A stretch of DNA of 64,000 nucleotides, taken from contig NC_033622.1 in the NCBI RefSeq assembly GCF_001540865.1, positions 4,417,394 to 4,481,393 of the forward strand, written 5' to 3'. A program made the position numbers and the translations under genes. The notes under the pieces are model-generated. The model was given only the letters and a program-made list of their open reading frames with translations. It was not told where the DNA came from and made no database searches. The stretch comes from Ananas comosus (Eukaryota; Streptophyta; Magnoliopsida; Poales; Bromeliaceae). This document shows positions 35,935 through 47,900 of the stretch, piece by piece (the first letter of the stretch is position 1; the number at the start of each line of letters is the position of its first letter).

Positions 35935-38900
35935 ATGGCTCGAGGGCTCCGCGGGGTCCGTAACGACCTCTCCGAGCTGGGGCGCCACCTCGTCGACATC
36001 GCCTGCTTCCTCCACCCGCTCCTCTCCCCGGCTTCCTTCACCGACTCCCCGCCCTCGACCCCGCGCCGCTCCCCGTCACCGGCGCCACGGCCGCCGCCGC
36101 CTTCGCGGCTGATCGCCGGGATCCTCAGCGACCTCGCCGAGCTCAGCGGCACCCTGCGCGGCGGCCTCTCGCGGTTCTCCTCCGCCCTCCGCGGCCCCGC
36201 GGAGTGGGACGGCGCCGCCGCCCCGGATGCTCGGGAGACGGAGCCGGGCGACCTCGGGCTCTCCGATGAGGTGGTGGAGTTCGTCCGCGATCTCGCCAAC
36301 TTGCCCGAGTCTTTCCTGGATTTCCCCCTGCCGGCCGAGGATGGTAATCTCTTGCTCTTAGGGTTTTTGTAGAATTGTTCGACGTTTCTTACTTTTTTTC
36401 GCATAATTCTCATAATTCTTTGGCTTTGAATAGTAATTATAAGATATGTAGGCTTGATCAGATGGACTTGAAACATGAATAGATTGAATTATAGAAGCGC
36501 CCTTCGATCATCACTGTTGCATCAGTTTGCCTTATACGAACAAATATTTACCTACTTCCATCTTTTATATGTCCGACGATGCTACTGCTTGCTTCATCTC
36601 TCCAAATTTGATTTCCTTTTTATTGGAAACAGGATATTATCGCTATGTAGGCTCATCTTATCTGATGAAAAACATTTCCAAGCTCTTCGCTCAGATAATA
36701 TTCTGTCCCAACCCACTGTCTTGTATACGGCCAGGTTTATTTGACACCAATGCATCATATTCTTCCAGAACAATGATGGAAGGGGGGCAGGTTAAACAAA
36801 GAATTTTGAATGTCAGGGTTCAAGGCAATATTTGTGAAATACTGGGAATGTCAGGAGTGACTTCTGCGTTTTAGCTAAATTTAGTTGCAGCCCAAAATAT
36901 AGAGGACACAAAATAAACAGTGGAAGAGAGCTTAATACTCATTCTAAAATAAATTTGAGCGTTAAGTAGAAATCAGAACTAAGACTCATAAAAAAACAAG
37001 GAAAATAAATATTAGTGTTGTCACAATACCACCAGAGTTTATATAAAAGGTGTTGCAAGAGAAAAGGACTTCAAATGATCAAATCTTATTGTTTTGGGTT
37101 AAATAATACATAAGAAGTCTAAGCTATGAAATCTGCACTGTAATAGGTTTGTGTAATATGTTTGGGAAAAGAGGCAGCATCAATCAAAATAGTCCATTTA
37201 AACAATCCTTATTTGATAAGAGCTAGCGATTCACAAGATTCAGTTGAAAAAAGCTCCAAAATAGGTTCGCTTAGTAGAAAAAGACAGCACGAGCTACACC
37301 AATTAAGCAGAGCTAAGCGAAGATAAAGGATGGTTGAGATATGATAGTGGAGGATAGGAAGGACAAGATGGAGTGTGGGAGCAAATCACAACAAATCCAT
37401 GCATAGAAGAGAGAAAAGAAGAAATAATAGGGTTAAATCCTTATTAGCTGCTTGTCATGTCTTGGAGTTCTTTTGTAAAATCCTTTTTATAAAAACTAGC
37501 AGAAAACGAGAAATATATATATTTTTAAACAAGTGCCAAAGAACACTCCGAAACGTGCACAGACTCATCACATGGACAGAGGCTTTCCTGTACAAACGGA
37601 CAGTCTTCCCTGTACATGCACGGCGTAGAACCTGGGGTACAATATCAACAACACATACAACCACAACAACACAACAACACAACAACAACAAAACCATCTA
37701 TCGTATAAGTAGAAAATGATCATAACTGAACATTTAGCAAATAATCAATGAATACAACTAATCATCCAATAATAATCCTTATGACGTGTAATAAACAAAA
37801 AATATAAATCCGCAATTAATTCGCCATTATTGAATACTTACTAACCAACGATAATGAAACAATCAACTAAACTAGTAGTAATCTGAATTGAAAGCAGATA
37901 TATAATAACTCGTCATCGATGGATCATAGCTTGGGACACAATTATCTAGTATCGTCTTCACGCACCGTTCTGACTCTTACCTCCCGTGTCGCTTGTAAAA
38001 AAATAGGTGGTGAGAAACATGTAAACATGTTTTCCAGTGGGTACGGCAAGCCAATGAAGGTAAACTGTACTCACCGGCAAACAAAAGAGATAGTAATAGT
38101 CAACAAGTATGAACAAACAATCCAAGTACAATAGCAATAATGAATTGTGCATCAACCAAACGAATAGTTCAAATATGCCTAATTAAACCGCTATGTTGGT
38201 TTAATGATCTCAGGCAATGCTACAACCTGCTCACCTACCTGCATATAACCCCTACAAAGTAAACCACATAGGACTCACAGGTCGGAAATACGGCCTCTTT
38301 TTTTGGAAAGAACACCATTGCGGTGGCCAAACTGCTGATGTATGTGAAATGCTTCATGAGCTATGGCGATTGATACTATATGCTCAATAGCCAGCCGTCG
38401 GCAGATAGCCGAGAAAGAGAGATCAACAATATATCATATGTCACCGACTAATTAGGTCATCCAATGTCTCAAGGACACTAAAGTATCACCGACCAATGAG
38501 GTCAATCAATGTACACTAGAATGTCACTGACCAACGAGATCAACTAATGTCACTAATCATGTAATACAATCCAACCACAACGGAACACTGCTCTACAACT
38601 AAATCATGATGAATATAGATAAACAACAAGTTTAGAGCAAATAAGCTACGAAGTCAAGTGGTGTACGGAGTGCTCAACTAGTATCATGCAATCAAGAGGA
38701 GATGATAAAGAAAGAAATCACTGAGCAGACATCACTTTACTGGCTTCGGATCGAAGCACCTATTTCAAAGTCGACAAAGCACCTGTGGCTTCGAAGATGC
38801 TCCTAAATGCCGCCTCGGACCTACGAAAGATCCCACGGAGTCACAAATCACTCCATAACCCAAGTCTAACCTTAAAGTGGCCCAAAGTCACGTAACTCAC

Positions 38901-41900
38901 ATCCCGAATACCATCGAGCAATTAGTTCCTTTTACCGATTCTCAAAACTCGTTGAAATTTTCGGAAACTCACCGGAAACACTTTCGCGATCCACAAAGTG
39001 TCCCGGAGGGTCCCAACCATCGCCGTAGACCATTGCCACCCCGAAACACACCAATTTGTGTGTCGGTGTGTCCGGACAACAACATGCAAAAACGACACTA
39101 AATAGTGCGTTAAGTGAAAACTTACTACAACGGGTCCTTGTAAATGCTAATTTCGGCTCTGGAACCCACCACAATCCTCCCACTATTTGCGGACACACAA
39201 GACAATGAGGGCAACCAGCCAAGAAGGCTTGACGACTATTACAAGACGCTTACATTGATTTTTCGCAAATTCTTAACCAAATCGCGATCGATCGGCCAAT
39301 TTAGCCGATAATCGCACCAGAAGCTCATTCGAGCTCTGCAACGACAATCGGACGTAGGACACTCAATCCAGAGGTTGAGTCTAGATGGTTCACGCCGCTC
39401 GAGGCAGCCACATGATCGAATTACATTAAAACCCCTAAAGCATTCATTATATGCAACATTAATATAGAATTTTTTGATTTGTTGCTGAAGATTCTGCGAC
39501 TAGGAATCCAACCAGCAGTGTAGACGAGAAGTTATTGATGTCCCTAACGCCGTGCTCGCTATCCGGAGTGCGAATAGTGATTGAGGAGCTTGCCGGAGTG
39601 ACTTTAACTTCAGGTTCCGGGGCTTACGGGAGCGATACAGTCCAACCAGCAATACAGGGCCAATCTGATTGCTGCGAAGGGGAGCACGATGACCTACAGC
39701 CCTCAGGAGAGTCGTGCTCACTTGCCGGGAGGTCATCGGCGTCAGGGTTGGCCAAAATAGGAAAGTCGACCAACAAAAACTGTAGCCTGAAGTTGCTCTG
39801 GAGAAAGAAGCTTCTTTTTGGGCTTTGACAGCTAAGGGAGGCGCGTGCGGCCAGAAGGGGTTCGTGGCCAACGGGGAGGGGCCTGGAGAGGTAGTTGCCG
39901 GCGACGGGAAGTAGCGGCGACGACGGTTCTTCAGTTTTTGAGCCACGACCAACTTTTATACTCGGGTTCAAGGTTTGAACCTGAGCTTTAGGGAGGCTGG
40001 GGGTGACGGGCAGTGCCGGAGGGAGTGGGTGGGGCTCGACGGCATCATGGTTGACCGGAGGGGCGTTGTCGGAACCCTAGGGAGCCGACAGCGTGGGTTC
40101 GGGGTGGCGCGGGCGTGCGACCGAGGGTGAAGCCTTCTTGGGTCAAGATGGTTTGAGGGAGGGGGAGAAAGAGAGGACAATGGCTTGGGGAGGATTTTGG
40201 TTGGGCTTCGGCGACCGGAGCAAGGTTGCCGGAGGTCGGGGTCGACGTCGGTGGTGTGGGGGGTGTACTGGCGGCTGGGAGTGAGGGAAGAGAGAGGAGA
40301 GGGATTCAGGTTTGTGAACCCTAAATTTATCATATATAGGTTTTGTAAAATTGCTCCAAAGCAAGAATTTAAGTGCCGTGGCACGGGGTCGTGCCGGAAA
40401 CTTGCCGCCACGGTACGGCACGGTGCTTGCCGAGCCGTGCCGATGCATGCCGGTCAAAAAAATTCTTGTGTGCCGACACATAATAGCATGAAATATTTAT
40501 TTTCTTTACCAACAAAATATTCTAACTATTTATTATGTCTTTTTATCACATCTTTTGAACTTTATTGAGGAAATTACTTACTAATTTAAAGAATAGAGGG
40601 TTTTGAGCTGTGCCATTGGTACGGGGTCTGTATCGTGCCAGTATCTTGTTAGCACGGTACAGCACGGTAGATACAGCCCGTGCCGACGGGCACTTAAAAC
40701 CTTGCTCCAAAGTCCCTCTAAACTCAACATTTTATACTCAAACCCAACCAACATGTGTAAATTGTGTAGTAGCACCTCCCTCTGCAATTTCGTGTGATTC
40801 GATACATAAAATGCTGCGCCTTTTTCAAAAATACCCTTTTTCTTGATTTGACCACTTGGCGTTTTTCGCTTTAACTCGTATTTTAACCGCGCAAAATCAA
40901 CGGACCCCACCACGACTTCCGACACTGCCGGACTTTGAGGCTGGCAGTTTTTTCACTAAAAACCGTTCCGATTTGCGAAAATAGCCTTTTTCCTGAGTTT
41001 TATCGAATTTAACTCAGTTTTATTTGAATTTAAAAATTCGGTTTCTAACTACAATTTTTATTCACCATAACATTTGGGAAAGAGGCCCAACTGCGGCTAT
41101 ATAAGAAACTTAAGTGAAAAATCATCTTTGGAATGCATCAAATCTGGGTTCTATTTGTTGAATATTGGAGGATTTTGTGCTAGTTTTTTATTTGTTTTTC
41201 TTGATGGTTGTCTAGAAGCATCTTTATTTAGTTGAAGGCTACAAATAGGAATTTGGTGTGAGTGAGATAAAGAATCTCGAGCTGGTTGGCTATTTCTGCG
41301 CATGTCCTACAAAGGCTTCCATGATGGTTTGATGAGATTATCTAGGAAAGTATTCCTATCTTTGTGAATTTACAAAAAGAATTGTAAGGCCTAAATGCCT
41401 TACACTTTTGTAGTCTTGTTTGACAACTTAAAGAGGAACTTTTAGGAGAGTCGATTGAAGATAGGGTGGGCATTTGATATGTTATGTGAAAGAAACTTCT
41501 ATTTTCTTGATCTAGTGGCTTATTCCTTTATCTCCTTTGTCTTATGTATATTCTTCTAATTGTCTTGTGTCAAATTTTATGCAATTTACATTTCTCCTTA
41601 ATTCGTTCTCCTCTAAACTGCAAAAATTCTTTCAGTAAAATGCGCATGAAGAGCGAAAACACAGTTTTTATCCTCTCTTTCCTAGTAAAATATTGTTGGA
41701 GAAATTTTATCTCTTCTAGTGGTTGATGTGGCCATAGGCAGCTGCCTAAGCATCTAGGCTGTTCTACACAGGTTCTTTTTAATCCTCACTGCCTAGTATT
41801 ACAACTTGCTCCAATTGATGAGATAAAAATGTATATTTTTTATGATTTACTTATCTAATTCTTTTCAAGTCTATTGGACAAAAAAGCTCCTATGCTTTTT

Positions 41901-44900
41901 GGTTGTTAATTTATCCCTGGACTATATCATGTTGAACGCCCCAATAGTCCCACATTGGGTAGGAAAGGGATTATAGTTGGGCATATAAGGATCAGGAACC
42001 CTAGTAATATAGCTGGGCGTAAGCATTATGGGCCGGTGGTTTGGGCCTAACGAGTATTATTGCTTGTGGGTTGGGTCGTTACATTTGGTATCAGAGCTGA
42101 ATACCAGCCGGAATGGTGAGAGCTAAGTGCTAAGCGAGACAAAGTGCTACGCCACAGGTTTGGTGGGAGCCACCTCTTGAACCCGCAGGAGTCCCCTCTA
42201 GAATCTCACATCACCTGGTAATTCTCTACTTATGTGATCGAATTTGGGCTTGATGAGGACATCAGGGTCTCAAAGATGGGAGCCTCTCAACGGGGAGAGG
42301 CCTATAACACTCTAGTAGTCCACATCGGATAAGAAAGGGATTATGATTGGGTATATAAGGATCAGGACATTAGTAATGATAGCTGAGGTTAAGCATTTTA
42401 GGCTAGTGGTATAGGCCTAACGAGTTATTATTGCTAATGGGTCAGGTCGTCATGTTGTGTTGTGATAAATTAAATACATGTTCATTGTAGTTGTCCCTCA
42501 CAATATGAGTGGCATCTACGAATGTAGGAAGTATATAAAATAGGATGCCTAGAGGATTTTATTTTATTTTATTTTTTTGTCTCTCACCTAAAGTAGATAT
42601 ATACATTACCATGTGATGACTAACTTATCTGAATTTTCAGCAAGAGATGAGGTTTTTGAAGTTAAAGGATGCATTCTTCTGATTAAGTTAAAGGCTTAAT
42701 TATAAAAAGTCCCCTTGCGCTTTAGCACTGGTCTCAATTACCTCCGCATAAAAAATCATATCAATTACCTCCCTACACTGTTATTATCTCAAATAGATTT
42801 AGCTATTTGGGATAATTGTTGAATTCAGCTATAGAATTGTAAAAACAACTTTGCAGATATAGTTATCTACTTATCTATAAGTAATGCAGTAGAATCATAA
42901 AAATGAATAACTTGCTCAATAAAAGTCTATCCCAATCTGGGATTAACCTAGAAGGCAGCTTGCTATACCATACAAAGGCATCTCTTTCGAGTGATTGCAA
43001 AAATTGTCGAAGACATAATGCTCCATTCTTAGAGGTCTCTCCGCAATAAACTTTCAATTTTAATAGTATTAGCAAAATAGGTGATCTCCTTTATATAATT
43101 TTTTTATATGGGTTTTGAGTTGCAAATTGGATATATGTTTAGATATGGAGCAGTGTGATATGCCAACTCGTTTTAGTGAAGTTTTACGGTCTAATTTGCG
43201 AAAATTTTCAACTTTTTTGGATCTATTTGAGATGTCCCAAAATGTAGGGTGGTAATTGATGAAATATTTAATGAAGGGGGTAATTGAGACTCGGGCTAAA
43301 GTGCGAGGGTTTTTCTTTTTTATAATTTAGCCTAAATAAAAACATGACAGTTATGGTGACACTGCAATTGCCGCTCTTTTATTGCTTGTTGAATCCATCC
43401 TTTGTGAACAACTTTTACTTATGATGATTGTATTAAACAATACAATGTAAAATAGTTATGAGTTTTCATATTGAAACTGTGCTATGCAGATTTTGATATG
43501 TCTCACATTCAAAGAGAGCATATTGCAGCCGTTGAACGGTTAGTGCCTGATTTTGCTGATCTGCGGATTAGACTTTGCCCTTCTTATATGAGTGAAGCTT
43601 CTTTCTGGAAGGTTTATTTCACCCTATTGCATCCACAGCTGAATGAACATGATTCAGAGCTGTTATTGAGCCATCAGGTTAGAGTTTCTTTCATGTTTGG
43701 ATGTAACTATTTTTTCAGTGTTATTTTCTTGTTGAATAATTGTTTCAGACAGTCTTAGCAACGTCTAATACATTACAATTTGGTCCCTTAATGTTTTAGT
43801 TAGACCAATTATTCCCTGATCTTACCCAATTTTGGCAAACACATTTCTACTTTTGTTTTTGTCCAAAATCCTTCGTGTCCCTTAGACATGCTCTGCATAT
43901 GACCGGAACTAATCTAGATAAAAATTCTGCTTATTCTTCACTATGATTTTTTTTAATAGCAAATGTGAACGGAATGGCCAATAGAATAATTGTGGCAGCG
44001 TGCAATTTGACCCTACTTGGTGGTAGGAACTTCAAATGAAAATTAAATACAGAGTAATCAGTTGGTCCCCATCTTAACTGTCCTTACATTTGTTCCTTTT
44101 CCTTTTATTCTCCTTAAAATTTCTAACTATATTGTGGTCAATCGGTAATTTGTAATATCTGTTAGGCGATTGTTGTTCCAAACTTTTCAACTTGGAAGGT
44201 TATCTACGTCTAGATGCATGCTAGAGAGAGCTTATGTTACCCAATGTTTATTATTACATTATTATGTTCTTTGAGGAGAAGAGGCGGGGTGGAAAGGGAT
44301 AGATATAGGCCATATAGACTTAGAATTGATTTGACTTATTGAAATTAAATTTGTCTCTTGTTTTATAGCACATTTTTGTTGCTAGCTAGTTTTTTCATTT
44401 TAGTAACAACAAAGTGGAACATTATTATGCAACTCACTTTGTTCAAGTCATTCATTAATTTCCTTTTATACTTAAGTTTCTTTTGGTTAGTATACTTAAC
44501 TACACTAAAGTCCTATTAAATCTCTTTGGAGTGACCGACTGTCCCTAGCGCAAGTGGCAAAGGGCTTGGTGGTTGGTACCCGAGGTCCCAAGTTCGAGTC
44601 CTAGTTTTTTCACATTTCAGCTAAGTTTATTTCTAGAAAAAATAAACAAAGCGGGTAGCATGCTACCTTTCTCTCAAAAGAAAAACATCTCTTTGGAGTG
44701 ATATAAATTATCAGATGTGATCTATAATATGTAAGTACTCTTTTATGAAAGAACATTAGCGTTAAAAGTTTATAGCCTAGGTATCATTATGTTTTGATAG
44801 GCGGTATGCAGTATCCATGCGGCTACCCACCGTTTAGCGCATATGCCTTGTGCTAGCGCACAAGGATTTAAGTGCCGTGGTACGGGGTCGTGTTGGAAAC

Positions 44901-47900
44901 TTGCCGGTACGGTACGGTACGGTACGGTGCGTGCCGTGCCGATGCTTATCGGTTACAAAAAATGTGTGCCGACACATAATGGCATGAAATATTTATTTTC
45001 TTTAGCAACGAAATAATTCGGACTGTTTATTATGCATCTTTATAAAATCTTTTGAACTTTAATGCGAATAGTACTAACTAATTTAAAGAATAGAGGGTTT
45101 TTAGTGTACCATCGGTACAGAGGCTGTATCATGCCGATATTTTATTGGCATGATACGACATGGTGGATACGACCCGTGTCGATGGGCACATAAATCCTCG
45201 CTAGCGCATATGCTGTCTTAACTATTAAAATATTAAAAATATTTATAGGTATTAAAAATACATATAAAGGCTTCCTAATGAAGCTAAATAACTAAAGTAA
45301 CAGTTCAAAATTCACAAGTTGAAATAATTAATTTCAAGTAACGGACCTCATATGCACATATGTACCACTAAATTGATAATAATCTATTTACTCTTAAATA
45401 TAATATAGAGAAATAAATAGAATTTCGATTCAAAATCATAAAAATGTCAAACAAAAATCAATGTTTTAAAAAGTGGTATTCTAAGGCCTCGTTTGGTCTC
45501 GTTGTCATTTTTTATTTTTTTTAAACACTAAGTCTATATAATTTGATGTGTTGAAGGAAAGGCTTTTCTTTTGTTATTATAGTTGGTTAACTTACAATAT
45601 ATCTAAGTGATAGGTGACAACTTGTTTAAAAAAAATTGGAATAAAAAAAGTTGTTTTCTTGTTTTTATTTTTTGTTGTCAAATAAACACCTTGGATGAAA
45701 GGATTGGAAACAATCCACTATCCACTCCTACATATACTTAAAAAAACAAAAACGAACATGATATCAAACGAGACCTAAACTTTTATGAAGAATAATAATT
45801 TTTCAATAAACTGTTACATGTCATCCAACAGACCAACAATTTTTTTTGTTAAAATGGTATAATAACATCTAACAACTACAAAATAATTCACCAATATATT
45901 TATAAACATACTTATTAGATATATTAGGAATAATACCTACTAAAATAGGAAGAGAGAGAGATAGGCTATATTTATATAAAGACAATTGCATTTATATGTA
46001 TTATTATTAACTAAACTTGTGTGGAAATTGTTATATGTATATTTATAATCATTAACCAAGCAATCTCATTCAACATTGCGTTTCAATCCCACTTAAAAAA
46101 AAATGCCGCATCCTGCCCACATATTGTATATGTGGTCCGAACTGCATATGTGGCCGCATAGGCCGCTTTTTGAAACAAAACTAGCCCCAACATTAATTGT
46201 GTTAAAAAAGCAATTACTCTTCAAATAACAAATAACTGTTAAAAAGTTGTGATTTTTTACTAGGTAAATACCTTAGATGTTGTAGATGACACAGCAATTC
46301 GAAATTTCATTTTATTGTAAATTGAAGGATTGAGATTAATAGATTGGTCTATAATATGCCAGGTTCAAGCAATGATTTTCCTGTGCCTATATCTCAGCAC
46401 ATATCTTTGAGAACTTATTGCCTATAGTGAGTGTATCCATGCACCTCATGCACCACACCTAATATTTTATGATTAATGTGTTAAATCAAAATCTACTTCG
46501 ATAGATGTCATCTACAATATCTAAAGAGTCTTTGTATAAAAGTTTATATTTTTTAAAGATCTATTACGGCATTAGATAGTCCCAAAAATCATTGGCATAA
46601 AAAGGGTCATTGTCTGAATAATAAGAAACTGATGTCCCAAATATATGATTTTTGATATGTAGACTTTTTGAACATTATAGAATGAGTTAGATTCTAATTT
46701 TGAGGCTCTATGATAGTTTTAAGGGTGCAGTATATGAGATTTTCTTGAAAGTCAATCATTAAGTGCAAGCAATAATTTCTCATCTCTCTTTTAGGAATTT
46801 AGCGCATTAAAGCTGCAAAGATCATCTTTTTAGATATATGGCCCTGTCAAATTTGAATTTCATATATAACTTTTGAAAGTGTTACAGAAATATCTTTTAT
46901 GTAAATCCAATTGAAAATTTAATTTTGTATTACAACATGAAATAATATTTTTATCTTAAAAAACATGATGACTCGTTGGCTAGAAGCCAAATAGTTATCA
47001 CGTAGGCACAAGTTTACTCTTTTTTTTTGTAGAGAAAGAAAGGTTAAAGGAGGGTTTAAAGTGCCACCCCATGCTGTACGGCACGGGGTGGCATTTAGCG
47101 TGCCCCCAAGATGGGGGCACGATACAGGGGGATCTCGGACACCCCCCCCCCCCAGTGTCGCCGCACGTGGCACCGTATCGCACGAAACAGAGCGGCACGG
47201 CGCAGTATGCCGCGGCACAGTGCCGTGCCGGCATTGTGCTATTTTATTTTTTTTGCTTTTTTATTTTTTTTGTTTTTTAGGGTATCTTAAGCATTCTGGG
47301 TACCCCACACCCCCCCAAGACATTGCAAATCAAAATTTTACTTATTAGATAAGTCAAACAAATTAATAATTTAATTTTCCTTTGTTTATCAATATATGGA
47401 CAAAAGATTTGTTCGAACTCTCCGTTTCCACCACCGACATCTATTTTTTCTTCACAAATTATTTTATCAAAATTTGTCGCATCGCAAAATTTTTGGCGAA
47501 TTAAGGGAACAAAATTGAACTCAATAAACAAATTTTGAGGCATATTAAATAGAAAATTTTATTTTTGCGCTAGAAGATTGAAAATACTGATAAAATTAAA
47601 AGCTAAATTAAATCAATTGATACTTAAATTTATTTAATTTATTTGTCATATAATTTATTGCTTATTTTTTTGAAAAATTAATTAAAAAATATTTTTTCAA
47701 CTACATTTTAAAATAATATTTTCAAATAATTTTTAAAATTATTTTTTTGTATTTTATGAAAGGCTGTAATATGGTCAAAAGGAAAAAAAGAAAGAAAGAT
47801 GTCTTTGCATTTTAAAAATTTTAACCTGTAAAAATTTTATTTTGCATCAGGTATAGTTGTATTTTTCATGCAAGCTTACAAGTATGTTAATTGATGAGTA

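Larger units (their letters stand above)
37453..41072 (-). mobile_element. Family-B LTR in intron 1, antisense to the host gene
   Basis: Read on the minus strand: U3 from about 41072 (TGTTATGGTGAATAAAAATTG), a TATA-like AACCTATATATG (40340) followed by CCCTCTCCTCTCTCTTCCCT (near 40290), a GC-rich leader (40290-39490), a middle block, the hairpin (38041-38010), and the tail CATGTACAGGGAAGACTGTCC, ending near TGACA at 37457-37453. Together with 24925-31375 and 63487-64000 it defines family B. No matching target duplication was found, so the ends are approximate. A MULE-type MITE (40362-40703) is nested in U3. Confidence 0.6.

Noticed and set aside
39500..40411. Open frames of 115-150 codons near the LTR in intron 1
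   Set aside because: They lie in the GC-rich LTR leader, overlap on both strands and show no domain.
37448..41077. Target duplication for the family-B LTR in intron 1
   Set aside because: The bases next to the apparent ends (CTGCT and TTTGG) do not match, so the boundaries remain approximate.
44548..44602. Possible tRNA gene (box A and box B present)
   Set aside because: No cloverleaf arms beyond the boxes, and perfect 14-bp flanking duplications with an A-rich tail show a SINE.
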